In this document: positions 8,960 through 17,965 of the stretch, piece by piece | Layout of the letters: each line of letters begins with the position of its first letter | Position numbering within the stretch: the first letter of the stretch is position 1 | Assembly: GCA_035624455.1 (NCBI GenBank) | Contig: DASPRM010000033.1 | Location: forward strand, 1-64,000 | DNA length: 64,000 nucleotides | Source of the DNA: Terriglobales bacterium | Lineage (GTDB): Bacteria > Acidobacteriota > Terriglobia > Terriglobales > Acidobacteriaceae | Reading direction: 5' to 3' | Translations under genes and position numbers: made by a program | Notes under the pieces: generated by a model | What the model was told of the DNA's origin: nothing | The model's input: the letters and a program-made list of their open reading frames with translations, nothing else | Database searches by the model: none

Positions 8960-10924
8960 ATGCCGTTGCAGGCCAAATTAATCGGGATTGCCGGACCGGT
9001 GTGGAACCAGACATTCACAGTCGATACTGAAGCCAGTCTGGGGCGCGACGCGGAAAACACCATTGCTATTGCCGATCCTCAGATATCCCGCCGGCATTGC
9101 AAGATACAGCGCGATAACCAGGATTTCGTTCTTCTCGATCTCAACAGCCATAACGGGACTCTGGTGAATGGGGCGCGGACTCAACGTTGCATTTTGCAGA
9201 ATGGCGATCAGATCTCAGTCGGGCCTTGTGTGTTTGTCGCTGCCATAGGGGAAGTGGACTCTACGCACAGCCTGCCGGAGGAGTTTGGTCCCAAGCTCCG
9301 CGTGCCCAGCGCGGAAGTTGAGATGGACGAGACGTCTGCATTGCAACCGAGCACGATAGCTGCGGTCCGTACATCGCGTGAATTAGGCGCTCTGGTCAAA
9401 ATCGCGAGCCGCATCAATGCCATCCGCGATCTTGAATCTCTCGAGTGGCAACTGCTGGGAATGATTTTCGACCTGGTACCGGCGGACCGGGGCGCGATCT
9501 TGCTGCTTTCCGGCATAGAAGGCGAGTACGAGTCTGTCGTAGCCTGGAACAAAATGCTGGGACCTGCTGAACCGGTCCATGTCAGCCGCACGATCGCGCA
9601 GCAGGTGATCCGAAATCATGCCCCGGTGCTCGCCAACAAGATTCTGAACGGCGAATATTCGAAGGTCACCAGCCTCGCGGAAAGGCAAGTGGTTTCAGTC
9701 ATGTGCGTTCCGCTCATGGTTGGGGAGCGGGTGATGGGGCTGATCTATCTGGACTCCTCCCATCCGGCCGCCGGCTTCGATGACGGTCACCTGGAGCTGC
9801 TGAGCGCGATAGCGGGCGTGGCCGCTTTAGCGATCGAGAGTCTGCGGCGAATCGAAACTCTGGAAACTGAAAATCAGCAATTGCGGGAATTGGCGGATCT
9901 CGAGCACAACATGATCGGGGACAGCCCGCGCATGCAGGAGGTGTATCGCGCGATCTCAAAGGTCGCCGGCACTGACTCATCGGTGCTGATTTCCGGCGAG
10001 AGTGGGACCGGAAAAGAGCTGGCGGCCCGCGCCATCCATCGCAACAGCCCGCGCGCGGATGAGCCCTTTGTGGCCATCAACTGCGCCGCATTGACTGAGA
10101 CATTGCTGGAGAGCGAATTATTTGGATATGAGAAGGGCGCTTTCACCGGGGCAGTCGCGCAAAAGAAAGGATTGATGGAGGCCGCTCACGACGGCACGGT
10201 GTTTCTGGATGAAATTTCCGAGATGGCCCTCGGTCTTCAGGCCAAGCTGTTGCGGGTGTTGCAGGAGCGCGAACTCACAAGAGTCGGAGGAACCAAGCCC
10301 ATCAAGGTTAATGTACGCCTGATCGCTGCCAGCAATTGCGATCTCGCCGTCGCTGTGGCTGCGGGGAAGTTTCGGCAAGATCTCTTCTATCGCATCAAGG
10401 TGATCACCATCAACATGCCGGCTTTGAGGCAGCGCCAGGAAGACCTGCCGCTGTTGGCGGATCACTTCCGCAAGTTGTATGCCGAGAGATGCAAGCGTCA
10501 GGTACAGGGAATTTCACGTGAGGCAATAGAAGCGCTGGCGCGGTATTCCTGGCCGGGGAATGTGCGGGAGTTGCAAAACGTGATCGAGCGCGCCGTCGTG
10601 CTCGGCTCCACACCGATGATCCTGGCGGAAGACCTTCCGGAGGAGTTGCTGGAGAATGCTCCGGCTACCAGCGGCACTCCTTGCGGCCTTGGTTATCACG
10701 AATCCGTCACCCGGCTGAAGAAGGATTTGATCCTTAAAGCGGTAGACAAGGCTGGAGGTAACTTCACAGAAGCTGCGCGGCTGCTAGGCCTGCATCCCAA
10801 CTATCTCCACCGCCTGATTCGCAATCTGGAACTGAGGCCGCTCCTGGAAAAGATGGAAGAGCGGGAAGCAGGAGCGATGCCGAGACCGGGAGACCAGCTG
10901 AGAACCGGCGGAGCACAGCAATGA
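8960..10924 (+). CDS. Sigma-54-dependent activator with FHA and GAF sensor domains
   Basis: A 654-residue cytoplasmic regulator. In order: an FHA domain at about residues 20-95 ([22 protein letters not shown]), which binds phosphothreonine; a GAF domain about 150-300; a AAA+ sigma-54 interaction domain from about 318 with Walker A GESGTGKE (346-353), an intact GAFTGA loop (393-398) and Walker B TVFLDE (413-418); and a Fis-type helix-turn-helix near the C terminus ([19 protein letters not shown]). I chose ATG 8960 because AAAGG lies upstream and the FHA domain starts soon after; the longer frame adds nothing domain-like. The design implies control by a Ser/Thr kinase plus a small ligand. Target genes are not identified. 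Confidence 0.9.
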   Translation: MPLQAKLIGIAGPVWNQTFTVDTEASLGRDAENTIAIADPQISRRHCKIQRDNQDFVLLDLNSHNGTLVNGARTQRCILQNGDQISVGPCVFVAAIGEVDSTHSLPEEFGPKLRVPSAEVEMDETSALQPSTIAAVRTSRELGALVKIASRINAIRDLESLEWQLLGMIFDLVPADRGAILLLSGIEGEYESVVAWNKMLGPAEPVHVSRTIAQQVIRNHAPVLANKILNGEYSKVTSLAERQVVSVMCVPLMVGERVMGLIYLDSSHPAAGFDDGHLELLSAIAGVAALAIESLRRIETLETENQQLRELADLEHNMIGDSPRMQEVYRAISKVAGTDSSVLISGESGTGKELAARAIHRNSPRADEPFVAINCAALTETLLESELFGYEKGAFTGAVAQKKGLMEAAHDGTVFLDEISEMALGLQAKLLRVLQERELTRVGGTKPIKVNVRLIAASNCDLAVAVAAGKFRQDLFYRIKVITINMPALRQRQEDLPLLADHFRKLYAERCKRQVQGISREAIEALARYSWPGNVRELQNVIERAVVLGSTPMILAEDLPEELLENAPATSGTPCGLGYHESVTRLKKDLILKAVDKAGGNFTEAARLLGLHPNYLHRLIRNLELRPLLEKMEEREAGAMPRPGDQLRTGGAQQ

Positions 10925-10979
10925 AGCAAGCGGGGAACACTGCTCCGGTTGGCAGTTCTCGGGTAGAAAGCAAAACGCG

Positions 10980-11032
10980 AGGTGCTTCGACTCGGACTGG
11001 GGCCGGTGTGCCCCGTCCTAGCTCAGGATGAC
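10980..11032 (+). repeat. 53-bp dispersed repeat, copy A
   Basis: This matches the reverse complement of 55387-55439 at 47 of 53 positions by direct reading. It contains CTTCGACTCGG and ends CTCAGGATGAC. The central part is an imperfect inverted repeat. It lies between genes and codes for nothing. Confidence 0.8.
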
Positions 11033-11056
11033 AGGTGAAAATGGGCGTGCGCAATC

Positions 11057-11170
11057 TCACTGCGCGGGGCCAAGAAAGATCGCAAGAGCCGCTAAGACAA
11101 AAGCTGCCACAACAACGAGCACGAAGAGTGGCGCCAGCCAGGCGGAAATCAGTGTCTTAAGTTCCACCAT
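11057..11170 (-). CDS. 37-residue single-span membrane protein
   Basis: A tiny frame starting MVELKTLISAWLAPLF and continuing as one long hydrophobic helix to a GPAQ end. The ATG has GGAGG six bases upstream, an excellent ribosome binding site. A longer reading of the same frame from 11281 is not credible because it lacks such a site and adds polar, non-family sequence. One transmembrane span covers about residues 11-33. No family is recognised; it may be a small regulator of a membrane complex. It is divergent from the BON-domain gene. Confidence 0.55.
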   Translation of the reverse strand: MVELKTLISAWLAPLFVLVVVAAFVLAALAIFLGPAQ

Positions 11171-11276
11171 ATGCAGCCTCCGGCAGGCAGGATGACGAGG
11201 AGACCAGGTGACGATCTTAGCGCGCGTGAATGATTGTAGTGCTTCCAGGCAAATCTGCGCTTCCAAATTCCAAAAC

Positions 11277-11306
11277 TTCACCGCCGCTGAGGTGGAGCAG
11301 TATACT
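11277..11306 (+). promoter_or_regulatory. Possible sigma-70 promoter for the BON-domain gene
   Basis: TTCACC and TATACT separated by 18 bases, about 107 bases before the ATG at 11413. The -10 is good and the -35 is partial. No experimental support. Confidence 0.35.
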
Positions 11307-11412
11307 TTCTGCCCGCCTGGGGTGGGGAAGCTCGCGCCGCACAGCCCTGGGAGCGGTGCACGGTGTTTCCCAGCGACATTTCGCTATCTCAAGTAACGGA
11401 GGACGACGGAAG

Positions 11413-11946
11413 ATGCGATACAGACTGCTTATCGCCGCGGCGCTGCTGGTGATTATTCTTCCTGCTCTGGCACAACAACGCGACGTTTCGCCGAAGGCAG
11501 AGGCGCGCATTACGAAAGAGGTCCGACACGAGATCCTGATGCTGCCGTATTTCGGTGTCTTCGATAACATCGCTTACAAAGTTCAAGGTTACAACGTGAC
11601 GCTCTATGGGCAGGTGAGCCGCCCTACGCTCAAAAGCGACGCGGAAAAGGTAGTAAAGGGGATAGAAGGGGTGGAGAACGTTGATAACCAGATTGAGGTT
11701 CTGCCCACATCGCCGAACGATGACAGGTTACGCCGCCAGCTGTTTCGCGCTATCTACTTCTACCCGTCCTTGCAGAAATACGATATGGGGACCATCAAGC
11801 CCATCCGTATCATCGTCAAGAATGGCCACGTCAGCCTGGAAGGGGTGGTGGACAACCAGGCGGACAAAAACACTGCCGGAATCCGTGCTAACGGCGTTTC
11901 CGGGGTTTTCTCCGTCAAGAACAACCTGGTAGTGGCGCCCTCCTAA
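11413..11946 (+). CDS. Exported protein with two BON domains
   Basis: A 177-residue exported protein with a signal peptide (MRYRLLIAAALLVIILPALAQ). Two BON-like modules follow: residues about 30-95 (EVRHEILMLPYFGVFDNIAYKV, VTLYGQV, GVENVDNQIEVLP) and about 100-175 (LRRQLFRAIYF, GHVSLEGVVDNQADK, VFSVKNNLVV). BON domains are thought to bind phospholipid or membrane surfaces in the periplasm, as in OsmY. The start ATG follows a GGAGGACG sequence; the upstream extension of the frame has no such character. It lies just before the EF-P gene with a 25-base gap, possibly one transcript. Confidence 0.8.
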   Translation: MRYRLLIAAALLVIILPALAQQRDVSPKAEARITKEVRHEILMLPYFGVFDNIAYKVQGYNVTLYGQVSRPTLKSDAEKVVKGIEGVENVDNQIEVLPTSPNDDRLRRQLFRAIYFYPSLQKYDMGTIKPIRIIVKNGHVSLEGVVDNQADKNTAGIRANGVSGVFSVKNNLVVAPS

Positions 11947-11971
11947 AATTTATCCATCTGAGGAGGCCCGT

Positions 11972-12553
11972 ATGATCACGGCATCGCAACTTCGGCCGGG
12001 CATGGCAGTGCGCATCGAAGGACAGATCTACGAAGTGCTGGAAAGCGCGGCCAAGGCCGGCGGTGGCCAACTGGGCGGAGTAGTTAAGACGAAGTTGCGC
12101 AACCTGATCAGCGGGCGCTTTTGGGATTCTCACTTTCGTCCCGAGGAGCGTTTGGAAGAACTCGAAGTTGATCGCCAGAATATGGAGTTCCTGTACAGCG
12201 ACGACGAGAACTGCATCTTCATGCATCCCCAATCGTTCGAGCAGGTGGAGGTTCCGCGGCGTGCGCTGGGCGAGGCGCAGAGCTTTCTGCAGGCCGGCAC
12301 GACCGTCCCTGTGGAGTTCTTCGAGGGACGTCCGATTCGCGTGGTTTTACCCGAGGTGGTGGAAATCCGTATTGCGGATACTGCCGACCCTGTTCACACC
12401 GGCCAGGACAATACCTGGAAGGAGGCGAGGCTGGAGAATGGAGTGCAGATTCACGTTCCGCTGTTCATCGCGCGCGGTGAGCTGGTGCGAGTGGATGTGA
12501 AGAGCGGGCGATATCTGGAGCGGGTGCGTTTGGAGCGGAAGAAGGGTGCCTGA
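11972..12553 (+). CDS. efp: Elongation factor P with atypical tip loop
   Basis: A 193-residue protein of full EF-P length, with the three beta domains: KOW-like N domain (TASQLRPGMAVRIEGQIYEVLES), OB domain (ENCIFMHPQSFEQVEV) and C-terminal domain (TADPVHTGQDNTWKEARLENG). EF-P binds the ribosome and relieves stalling at polyproline. AGGAGG lies seven bases before the ATG. The oddity is the tip loop around residues 28-38: KAGGGQLGGVVKTKLRNL has no Lys or Arg where E. coli K34 (PGKGQ) or the Pseudomonas Arg sits, and the loop is about two residues longer. No modification enzyme is nearby. It could be a paralogue with a housekeeping EF-P elsewhere. Confidence 0.88.
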   Translation: MITASQLRPGMAVRIEGQIYEVLESAAKAGGGQLGGVVKTKLRNLISGRFWDSHFRPEERLEELEVDRQNMEFLYSDDENCIFMHPQSFEQVEVPRRALGEAQSFLQAGTTVPVEFFEGRPIRVVLPEVVEIRIADTADPVHTGQDNTWKEARLENGVQIHVPLFIARGELVRVDVKSGRYLERVRLERKKGA

Positions 12554-12559
12554 GCTGCA

Positions 12560-12594
12560 GTACGAAGTACGAAGTGTGAAGTTTGAAGTAGCAA
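12560..12594 (+). repeat. Degenerate heptamer repeat (five units)
   Basis: Five consecutive 7-base units of the form GTNNGAA (GTACGAA, GTACGAA, GTGTGAA, GTTTGAA, GTAGCAA) just after the EF-P stop. It codes for nothing evident. Confidence 0.6.
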
Positions 12595-12624
12595 GAGGTG
12601 ATCAACGTGTGGACCACCTGGTGA

Positions 12625-12993
12625 TCACACGATGGCGGAGCCAAAACCTTGCAGGGCGGCGCGAATCTGCTCGACTTTCATGCAATCGTCTGGATTTTCC
12701 CGCAGAAACTCCACGCCGTAGTTATAGCCACTGCGGTCGCGAATCTCGCAACGTACACGGACCGGTCCGGAATAAGGCGGCGTGAACTCTACCTCCACCA
12801 CATGGCCATCTTTGAGTTCGACACCGGCAAACATTGCCATCCCACCCTCATTCAGTTCTGTGCCGCGTCCCTCAACGATACGCACTTTCTCATCCGTCTG
12901 TACGATCACCCGCAAAGGCACATTGAGTTTGTAACGCGGCCAACGACGTGTGTTGGTAAAACCCGTATGCGCTCCTACCACTTCGGTTGCCAT
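12625..12993 (-). CDS. PilZ-domain protein
   Basis: A 122-residue single-domain protein of the PilZ fold, which in other bacteria binds cyclic di-GMP. The arginine motif is present (RRWPRYKL, residues 16-22, fitting RxxxR). The second motif, usually D/NxSxxG, reads ELNEGG at about 46-51, so the Asp/Asn and Ser are replaced and binding may be weakened. It ends with IRDRSGYNYGVEFL, typical of the family's last strands. A diguanylate cyclase with GGDEF is encoded at 24.7 kb in the same window. Location is cytoplasmic; target unknown. Confidence 0.8.
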   Translation of the reverse strand: MATEVVGAHTGFTNTRRWPRYKLNVPLRVIVQTDEKVRIVEGRGTELNEGGMAMFAGVELKDGHVVEVEFTPPYSGPVRVRCEIRDRSGYNYGVEFLRENPDDCMKVEQIRAALQGFGSAIV

Positions 12994-13073
12994 TGCTACG
13001 ACCTGTTCCTCATCGAAGGCTGAGGGTGGAGCGAGACCGGCGGAGACCGCCGGTCTCTGATTTCCAGCACCAG

Positions 13074-14996
13074 CTAATTTCCGCCGCCCGACTGCACCGG
13101 GCTGGAACCCTGGTACTTGTCGGCGACGTTCACAGAAACAACGCCGTCAAACGAGGTTGCCGCCAGCAAGTGGCCGTTGGACAGGGTTACAGTGCGAATC
13201 GGCAAGCCGATCTGCTGGACTTTCTGCCACTTGGTTCCATCGGCAGAGGCGTACACTGCATGAGCCGTGTTGGTTATCGCCAGCACACTGTTGGCATGAG
13301 AATCGAAAACCAATGAGGCAATCTTCCCATCAGGGGTTGATGGCACCAAGGCCCAGTCATGCCCAGCTTCTTGGCGGTACACACCTTGCGGGCTGTTGAG
13401 CCAGATGGCGCCCTTGGCATCCATGGTCATGCCGCTGACAAACGCCACCAACGGAATGCGCGCCTGCTGCCATTTCGTTCCGTTGTCCTCGGAGACGAAC
13501 AGCTTGGTGTGGGTGATGGCCGCGATCCTCTCGCCGCTGCGGTGAACCGCAATGAAATCCTCGTGCGGCACACCGGTCTGCAGCATCCAGGTGGCTCCAG
13601 AGTTCTGGCTGCGGAAGAGACCCAGTGAGGTCGCCGCGAACCAGTGGTTGCCCTCAAGCGAGACATCCGGGACATGCAGGTTGCCATGCACCAGCGGCAC
13701 CTTCATCCAGATGTGGCTCTTTTCGCTGAAGTGGAACAAGCCGCCGTTGGTCGCGGCGAACAGGTTGCCTTTGCTGTCCTGACGTACGACGAACACATCG
13801 TGGCCGCCCAGGCCGGCGCTCATCTGCGCCCAGTGCGCACCCTCATCCCGTGAAACGAAGATGCCACCGGAATCCTGGCCGTTCAGCAGGCCGGCGTAGA
13901 TGACGCTGGGATTGTGGTTATCCACCAGAATCGAATTCACCTGGCGATGGGTGAAGCCGTGATTCGCCGGGGTGAAGGTGGCGCCTCCATTGGTGCTGTA
14001 GAGCACGCCCAAGCGGTCCGTCGCCAGCAGAACGATTTTCGAATCCGTCGGGCTGACCAGCACGTCGTTGATCACCAGGTTGGCGGAAGAAGAGACCCGC
14101 TTCCAGGAGCGGCCGGCATCTACGGTCTTGTAGAGACCTTCGGTAGTGCCGGCATAGACGATCGAAGGATCACTGGGATCCTGTTTCAGCACGCGTGTGC
14201 GGCGCGCGGAGAAAGGAATGCCCTGAATCTTCTGAAACTGTTCACCCTCGGCCTCGCTGCGGTAGATACCGGAACAGGCGCTGGCGTAAACCAGGCTGGG
14301 CCGTTTCTTGTCGACGACGATCGAGAACACGTCGGAGTCGTCGATCATGCCGCGATTAATCTTGTGCCAGTTGGCTCCGCCATCGTTGGTCTTCCAAGCC
14401 AGGTGCCAGGTGCCGGCATAAATGACATCCGGGTTCTTGGGGTCGATGGCAACCGACTGGATGGTCTTGATGTCGGGATGGTTCTCGGGTGAAATTCGCT
14501 TCCAGGAATCGCCGCCATTATCGCTGCGGAAAACGTTTTCCAGGGTTCCCGCCACCAGCGTGTTGGGGTCCGATTCGGAGATGGTCAGCGACCGGATGGA
14601 CTTGCCCTGCATTCCGGGCAGCGAGGTCCAGGTCTTGCCGCCATCCTTGGTGCGGAACAATTCTCCGCTGTTGCGCTCGATGCTCCAGCCCGCCACGTAC
14701 ATGATGCGGGAATCGGCAGGGCTGATCACGATGCTGTCCAAAACGTAGTCGAAGCCGCTGCCCAGATGGGCGAAGTGAGACCAGTTGTGCCCACCGTCTT
14801 CGGATACGTAGAGGCGTCCGGAACTGGTGCTGAGAAAGATGCGGTTAGGGTTTTCGGGAACATACGCCAGCCGGCGGACGTCACCACCATCCGGACCCAG
14901 AATCCTGGGCTCGGGGTTTTGCCCGGCAGTTACCACGGCAACTGCAAGCAAAACAAACAACAAAAGTTGACTCAGTTTGCACAAACGAAAAGACAT
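13074..14996 (-). CDS. Secreted BNR/Asp-box beta-propeller protein
   Basis: A 640-residue exported protein with signal peptide (SQLLLFVLLAVAVVTAGQ) and GGAGG before the ATG. The body is made of Asp-box repeats of the SxDGGxxW type: VSEDGGHNWSHF, RTKDGGKTWTSL, RSDNGGDSWKRI, KTNDGGANWHKI, KTVDAGRSWKRV, YSTNGGATFTPA, VSRDEGAHWAQM, RSQNSGATWMLQ and VSEDNGTKWQQA. This is a sortilin, Ycf48 or sialidase-like propeller, likely two propellers. Sialidase catalytic arginines are not evident, so it is more likely a binding or assembly protein outside the cytoplasm. It stands alone. Confidence 0.85.
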   Translation of the reverse strand: MSFRLCKLSQLLLFVLLAVAVVTAGQNPEPRILGPDGGDVRRLAYVPENPNRIFLSTSSGRLYVSEDGGHNWSHFAHLGSGFDYVLDSIVISPADSRIMYVAGWSIERNSGELFRTKDGGKTWTSLPGMQGKSIRSLTISESDPNTLVAGTLENVFRSDNGGDSWKRISPENHPDIKTIQSVAIDPKNPDVIYAGTWHLAWKTNDGGANWHKINRGMIDDSDVFSIVVDKKRPSLVYASACSGIYRSEAEGEQFQKIQGIPFSARRTRVLKQDPSDPSIVYAGTTEGLYKTVDAGRSWKRVSSSANLVINDVLVSPTDSKIVLLATDRLGVLYSTNGGATFTPANHGFTHRQVNSILVDNHNPSVIYAGLLNGQDSGGIFVSRDEGAHWAQMSAGLGGHDVFVVRQDSKGNLFAATNGGLFHFSEKSHIWMKVPLVHGNLHVPDVSLEGNHWFAATSLGLFRSQNSGATWMLQTGVPHEDFIAVHRSGERIAAITHTKLFVSEDNGTKWQQARIPLVAFVSGMTMDAKGAIWLNSPQGVYRQEAGHDWALVPSTPDGKIASLVFDSHANSVLAITNTAHAVYASADGTKWQKVQQIGLPIRTVTLSNGHLLAATSFDGVVSVNVADKYQGSSPVQSGGGN

Positions 14997-15351
14997 GTAC
15001 CCTCCAGCGGAAAAGTGCTCGGGGGAGGTACCCTGCTAAAGTGCCAGTGGTTGAAGAATTGGGCCAGATTACCTAAGCGGCGGGGGTCATGTCCGTGGGG
15101 GCACGTCCGCAGGGATTTGGAGGAGAATTCCCACCGTTAATTGGCAGCATTGGGAAGAACAGGCTATTGCAACGCCTTTCCGCCGAGGCGTGGGCTTCGC
15201 TGGTTTGCGGGGAGGCCGTTCCCGAAATCGATCCAAGAGTATTGAAACGCGGAATAAGTGGTTGTTTAAGAATTATGTGCTCAGGCGTCTTCTAGAATAG
15301 AGGCAGCGACTCACAGAACAAATTTCGTTCAAAATCCGTAACTAGTTAGCA
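14997..15351. other. 355-bp intergenic region with a possible gene remnant
   Basis: The region lies between divergent genes. A 68-codon frame (15089-15295) contains NRLLQRLSAEAWASL, which resembles the start of the cyclic-nucleotide sensor domain of Crp/Fnr regulators (NRLLxxLxxE). It then runs into unrelated sequence and a stop. It may be a decayed regulator or chance. Nothing else, such as an RNA or repeat, is recognised. Confidence 0.25.
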
Positions 15352-16599
15352 ATGCGAATGCTGGTGGACATCTTCGGGCAGACCCTGCGCACGCTATGGG
15401 CGCACAAAATGCGCTCTTTTTTGACGATGTTCGGGATTGCCTGGGGAGTTGGATCGCTGCTGCTGCTGGTCGGCTTAGGAGAGGGTTTTCGCGCCGGACA
15501 ACGCAAGCAGCTCTCGACCATGGGCCAGAACATCATGTTCATTTTCCCCGGCAGGGTCCCGGCAGCGCCCGGCAGTCACACCGGGATGAGGCCTTACATG
15601 TTGACGTTCGATGACTACGTGGCCATCCGCAACGAGGCCAAATACATCCGGGATGTAGCTCCCGTCCTGATGCGGTCGGATATTCGGGTGGTAAGCGATT
15701 TCAACAACACCAACGGGCAGGTCACTGGAACCACACCGAACTTTGCCGATATTCGTTATCTGCCGATGGATACGGGACGGTGGTTGAACGAGCTCGACGA
15801 TCAGCAGAAGAACACGGTTGCGGTCATCGGGGATGAAATGAATCGCAATCTTTTTCCTGGCCGTCCGGCTGTGGGCAGTACCATTCTGCTGAATGGAATC
15901 CGTTTTCAGGTTGTGGGCGTGCTGAGTAGTGTCGGAAAAAATGAAAACAACACCACAAACTTCCGAGTGTTCGTTCCCTACCACACCATGCACCAGTATT
16001 TTCCGCTGAAGGGAGAGAACAAGGAGAACTCGGTTTCATTCATCAATTTTCGACCACGCACCCGGGATGAGCACGAGTTGGCGAAGATGGAGGTGCGCAA
16101 AATCATCGCTCGCCAGCATGGGTTCGACTGGCGTGACGAGCAGGCCTTCGAGGACTGGGACACCATCATGATGGAGCAGATGGTGGGCAAGATCTTCGAC
16201 GCCATGAACATGTTTCTCGGGGGTGTCGGCCTGGTGACGCTGGCGCTGGGCGCGATCGGAATCATCAACATCATGCTGGTCTCGGTCAGCGAGCGCACCA
16301 AAGAGATCGGATTGCGCAAGGCTTTGGGCGCTACCAATCGCGTGATCCTGACCCAGTTCTTTCTGGAAGGAGCTTTTCTGACGTTGCTGAGTGGCGGCAT
16401 CGGTATTGGTGCCGCGGCAGGAATTATGGGCGCGCTGGGATTGTTACCCGCGCCCGAAGGTTTCGACACCCCCAAACTGGTGGCTTCGTCGGCCATGCTT
16501 GCCGTGACGTCGCTTTCTCTGGCCGGCATTGTTGCCGGCCTCTATCCGGCGCGCAAGGCAGCGCTGCTGGAGCCGGTGGAAGCTCTCAGGAAGGATTGA
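15352..16599 (+). CDS. MacB-like ABC transporter permease, first pair, subunit 1
   Basis: A 415-residue inner-membrane protein of the MacB/FtsX permease family without an ATPase domain. An N-terminal membrane helix (SFLTMFGIAWGVGSLLLLVGLGEG) is followed by a large periplasmic domain (about residues 45-265) and three C-terminal helices (GVGLVTLALGAIGIINIMLVSVSERTKEIGLRKALGAT and onward), ending YPARKAALLEPVEALRKD. These proteins power periplasmic export or membrane-stress functions using a separate ATPase. Its stop is followed two bases later by a second permease, so the two probably form a heterodimer. It is roughly 60 percent identical by eye to the permease at 31258. No ATPase or MacA adaptor gene is adjacent. 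Confidence 0.88.
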   Translation: MRMLVDIFGQTLRTLWAHKMRSFLTMFGIAWGVGSLLLLVGLGEGFRAGQRKQLSTMGQNIMFIFPGRVPAAPGSHTGMRPYMLTFDDYVAIRNEAKYIRDVAPVLMRSDIRVVSDFNNTNGQVTGTTPNFADIRYLPMDTGRWLNELDDQQKNTVAVIGDEMNRNLFPGRPAVGSTILLNGIRFQVVGVLSSVGKNENNTTNFRVFVPYHTMHQYFPLKGENKENSVSFINFRPRTRDEHELAKMEVRKIIARQHGFDWRDEQAFEDWDTIMMEQMVGKIFDAMNMFLGGVGLVTLALGAIGIINIMLVSVSERTKEIGLRKALGATNRVILTQFFLEGAFLTLLSGGIGIGAAAGIMGALGLLPAPEGFDTPKLVASSAMLAVTSLSLAGIVAGLYPARKAALLEPVEALRKD

Positions 16600-16600
16600 C

Positions 16601-17842
16601 GTGATCAAAGATCTGCTCGGCCAAGCCTACGCTGCGATGCGCTTCAACGCTCGTCGCACCGCTCTTACCATGCTGGGCATGGCCTGGGGGATCGCCACGG
16701 TGGTTCTGCTGCTGGCCTACGGGGATGGCTTCGGGCGAGCCATCGACAGTATCTTCAGCAACTGGGGCGCAAAGATCGTCGGCTTCTTCCCCGGCCGAAC
16801 CTCGCTGCAGGCCGGAGGGTCCAAGGCAGGGGTGCAGGTGCGTCTGACGCTCGACGATGTCGATCGTATTCAGAACAACGTTCCGGTCGTAAAGCACATT
16901 TCTCCCATCATGTTCAAGACCTGCACGGTGCAGAACGACACCCGTTCATTCCAGTTCGAGGTGCAGGGAATCTATCCCTCATTGCATCGCATTCTGAACC
17001 TCCCGGTGGACGAGGGGCGGCAGATCAATGACGAAGACATTTCGAATCGCGCCCGGGTGGTGGTGATTGGTTCAGAGGCCAAGACTAAGCTGTTCTCCGG
17101 TCGATATGCCCTGGGCGAGAAAATTCGTATCGACGGCATCAGTTATCAGATCGTTGGCATTGCGGCGCCGAAAATGCAGGAGGGAAACGACGACGTCAAC
17201 CGCAAGCTTTATGTCCCCTTCACCACGTTCAGCGACCTGAAGGATATCCGTTATCTCGACGGAATCTGGCTGGACTATGAGGTGATGGACTATGAGAACG
17301 TGGAACGCGCGGTGCGCGAAACCCTCTCCTTTTATCACGGCTTCCGCGCCGATGACCGGCGCGCGGTGATGGCTTTCAACGCCATGAAGCAAGTGACGCA
17401 ATTCCACATCATCACGATGGGTTTGAAGATCCTGCTGGCATTTATTGGTACGATCACTCTGGGAATCGGTGGCATCGGCCTGATGAATATCATGCTGGTT
17501 TCGGTGACTCAGCGCACAACCGAAATTGGAGTCGAAAAAGCGCTGGGCGCACGCCGCGGCCACATTCTGTTTCAATTTCTGGCGGAGGCTTTGATCATCA
17601 CCTTCGCTGGAGGGGTGTTAGGGGTGATCCTTTCCTACGGCGTTTCGTTTGGCATCGGCAGGATCACGCTTTATAGCGCCCTGGCGAAGAACGCCGAGGC
17701 AGGCGATATCCGCCTCATCATTAACAGCAGCACGCTGGTGATCGCAACGATAATTCTTGCCCTGGTGGGATTGATCAGCGGAATGTTGCCGGCCATCAAA
17801 GCTTCCAATCTGGATCCGATCGAAGCCTTGCGCTACGAGTAG
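16601..17842 (+). CDS. MacB-like ABC transporter permease, first pair, subunit 2
   Basis: A 413-residue permease with the same plan as its upstream neighbour: N-terminal helix (ALTMLGMAWGIATVVLLLAYGDG), periplasmic domain, and three C-terminal helices ending PAIKASNLDPIEALRYE. I chose the GTG at 16601, directly after the neighbour's stop, because sequence from there aligns with the start of the second-pair subunit at 32533 (MIRDVFGQAVSALKHNRRRA). The longer open frame overlaps the upstream gene and is not family-like. Together the two genes look like a heterodimeric permease lacking its own ATPase. A dispersed palindromic repeat follows the stop. Confidence 0.87.
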   Translation: MIKDLLGQAYAAMRFNARRTALTMLGMAWGIATVVLLLAYGDGFGRAIDSIFSNWGAKIVGFFPGRTSLQAGGSKAGVQVRLTLDDVDRIQNNVPVVKHISPIMFKTCTVQNDTRSFQFEVQGIYPSLHRILNLPVDEGRQINDEDISNRARVVVIGSEAKTKLFSGRYALGEKIRIDGISYQIVGIAAPKMQEGNDDVNRKLYVPFTTFSDLKDIRYLDGIWLDYEVMDYENVERAVRETLSFYHGFRADDRRAVMAFNAMKQVTQFHIITMGLKILLAFIGTITLGIGGIGLMNIMLVSVTQRTTEIGVEKALGARRGHILFQFLAEALIITFAGGVLGVILSYGVSFGIGRITLYSALAKNAEAGDIRLIINSSTLVIATIILALVGLISGMLPAIKASNLDPIEALRYE

Positions 17843-17861
17843 GCGGGAAGCACGTGCACAC

Positions 17862-17936
17862 AGAATGTCCCTCAGCGGCTGAAGCCGGAATCCTCGCTGC
17901 CGCATAAATGCAGGGCTGAAGCCCTGCTCCACCCTT
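17862..17936 (+). repeat. Dispersed repeat with two TGAA-loop hairpins
   Basis: This holds CGGC-TGAA-GCCG (17876-17887) and GCAGGGC-TGAA-GCCCTGC (17910-17927), the second followed by TCCACCCTT. The paired hairpins with identical TGAA loops look like a mobile palindromic unit between genes. I recall similar elements in soil acidobacterial genomes, unchecked here. Confidence 0.6.
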
Positions 17937-17965
17937 CGGAAAGTCAGGCGGGGGATCGGACGGAG

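Noticed and set aside
15089-15295. 68-codon frame with a Crp/Fnr-like NRLL-x(3)-SAE start
   Set aside because: Only about 15 residues resemble the family and the rest does not; it could be a remnant but is too weak to call as a gene.
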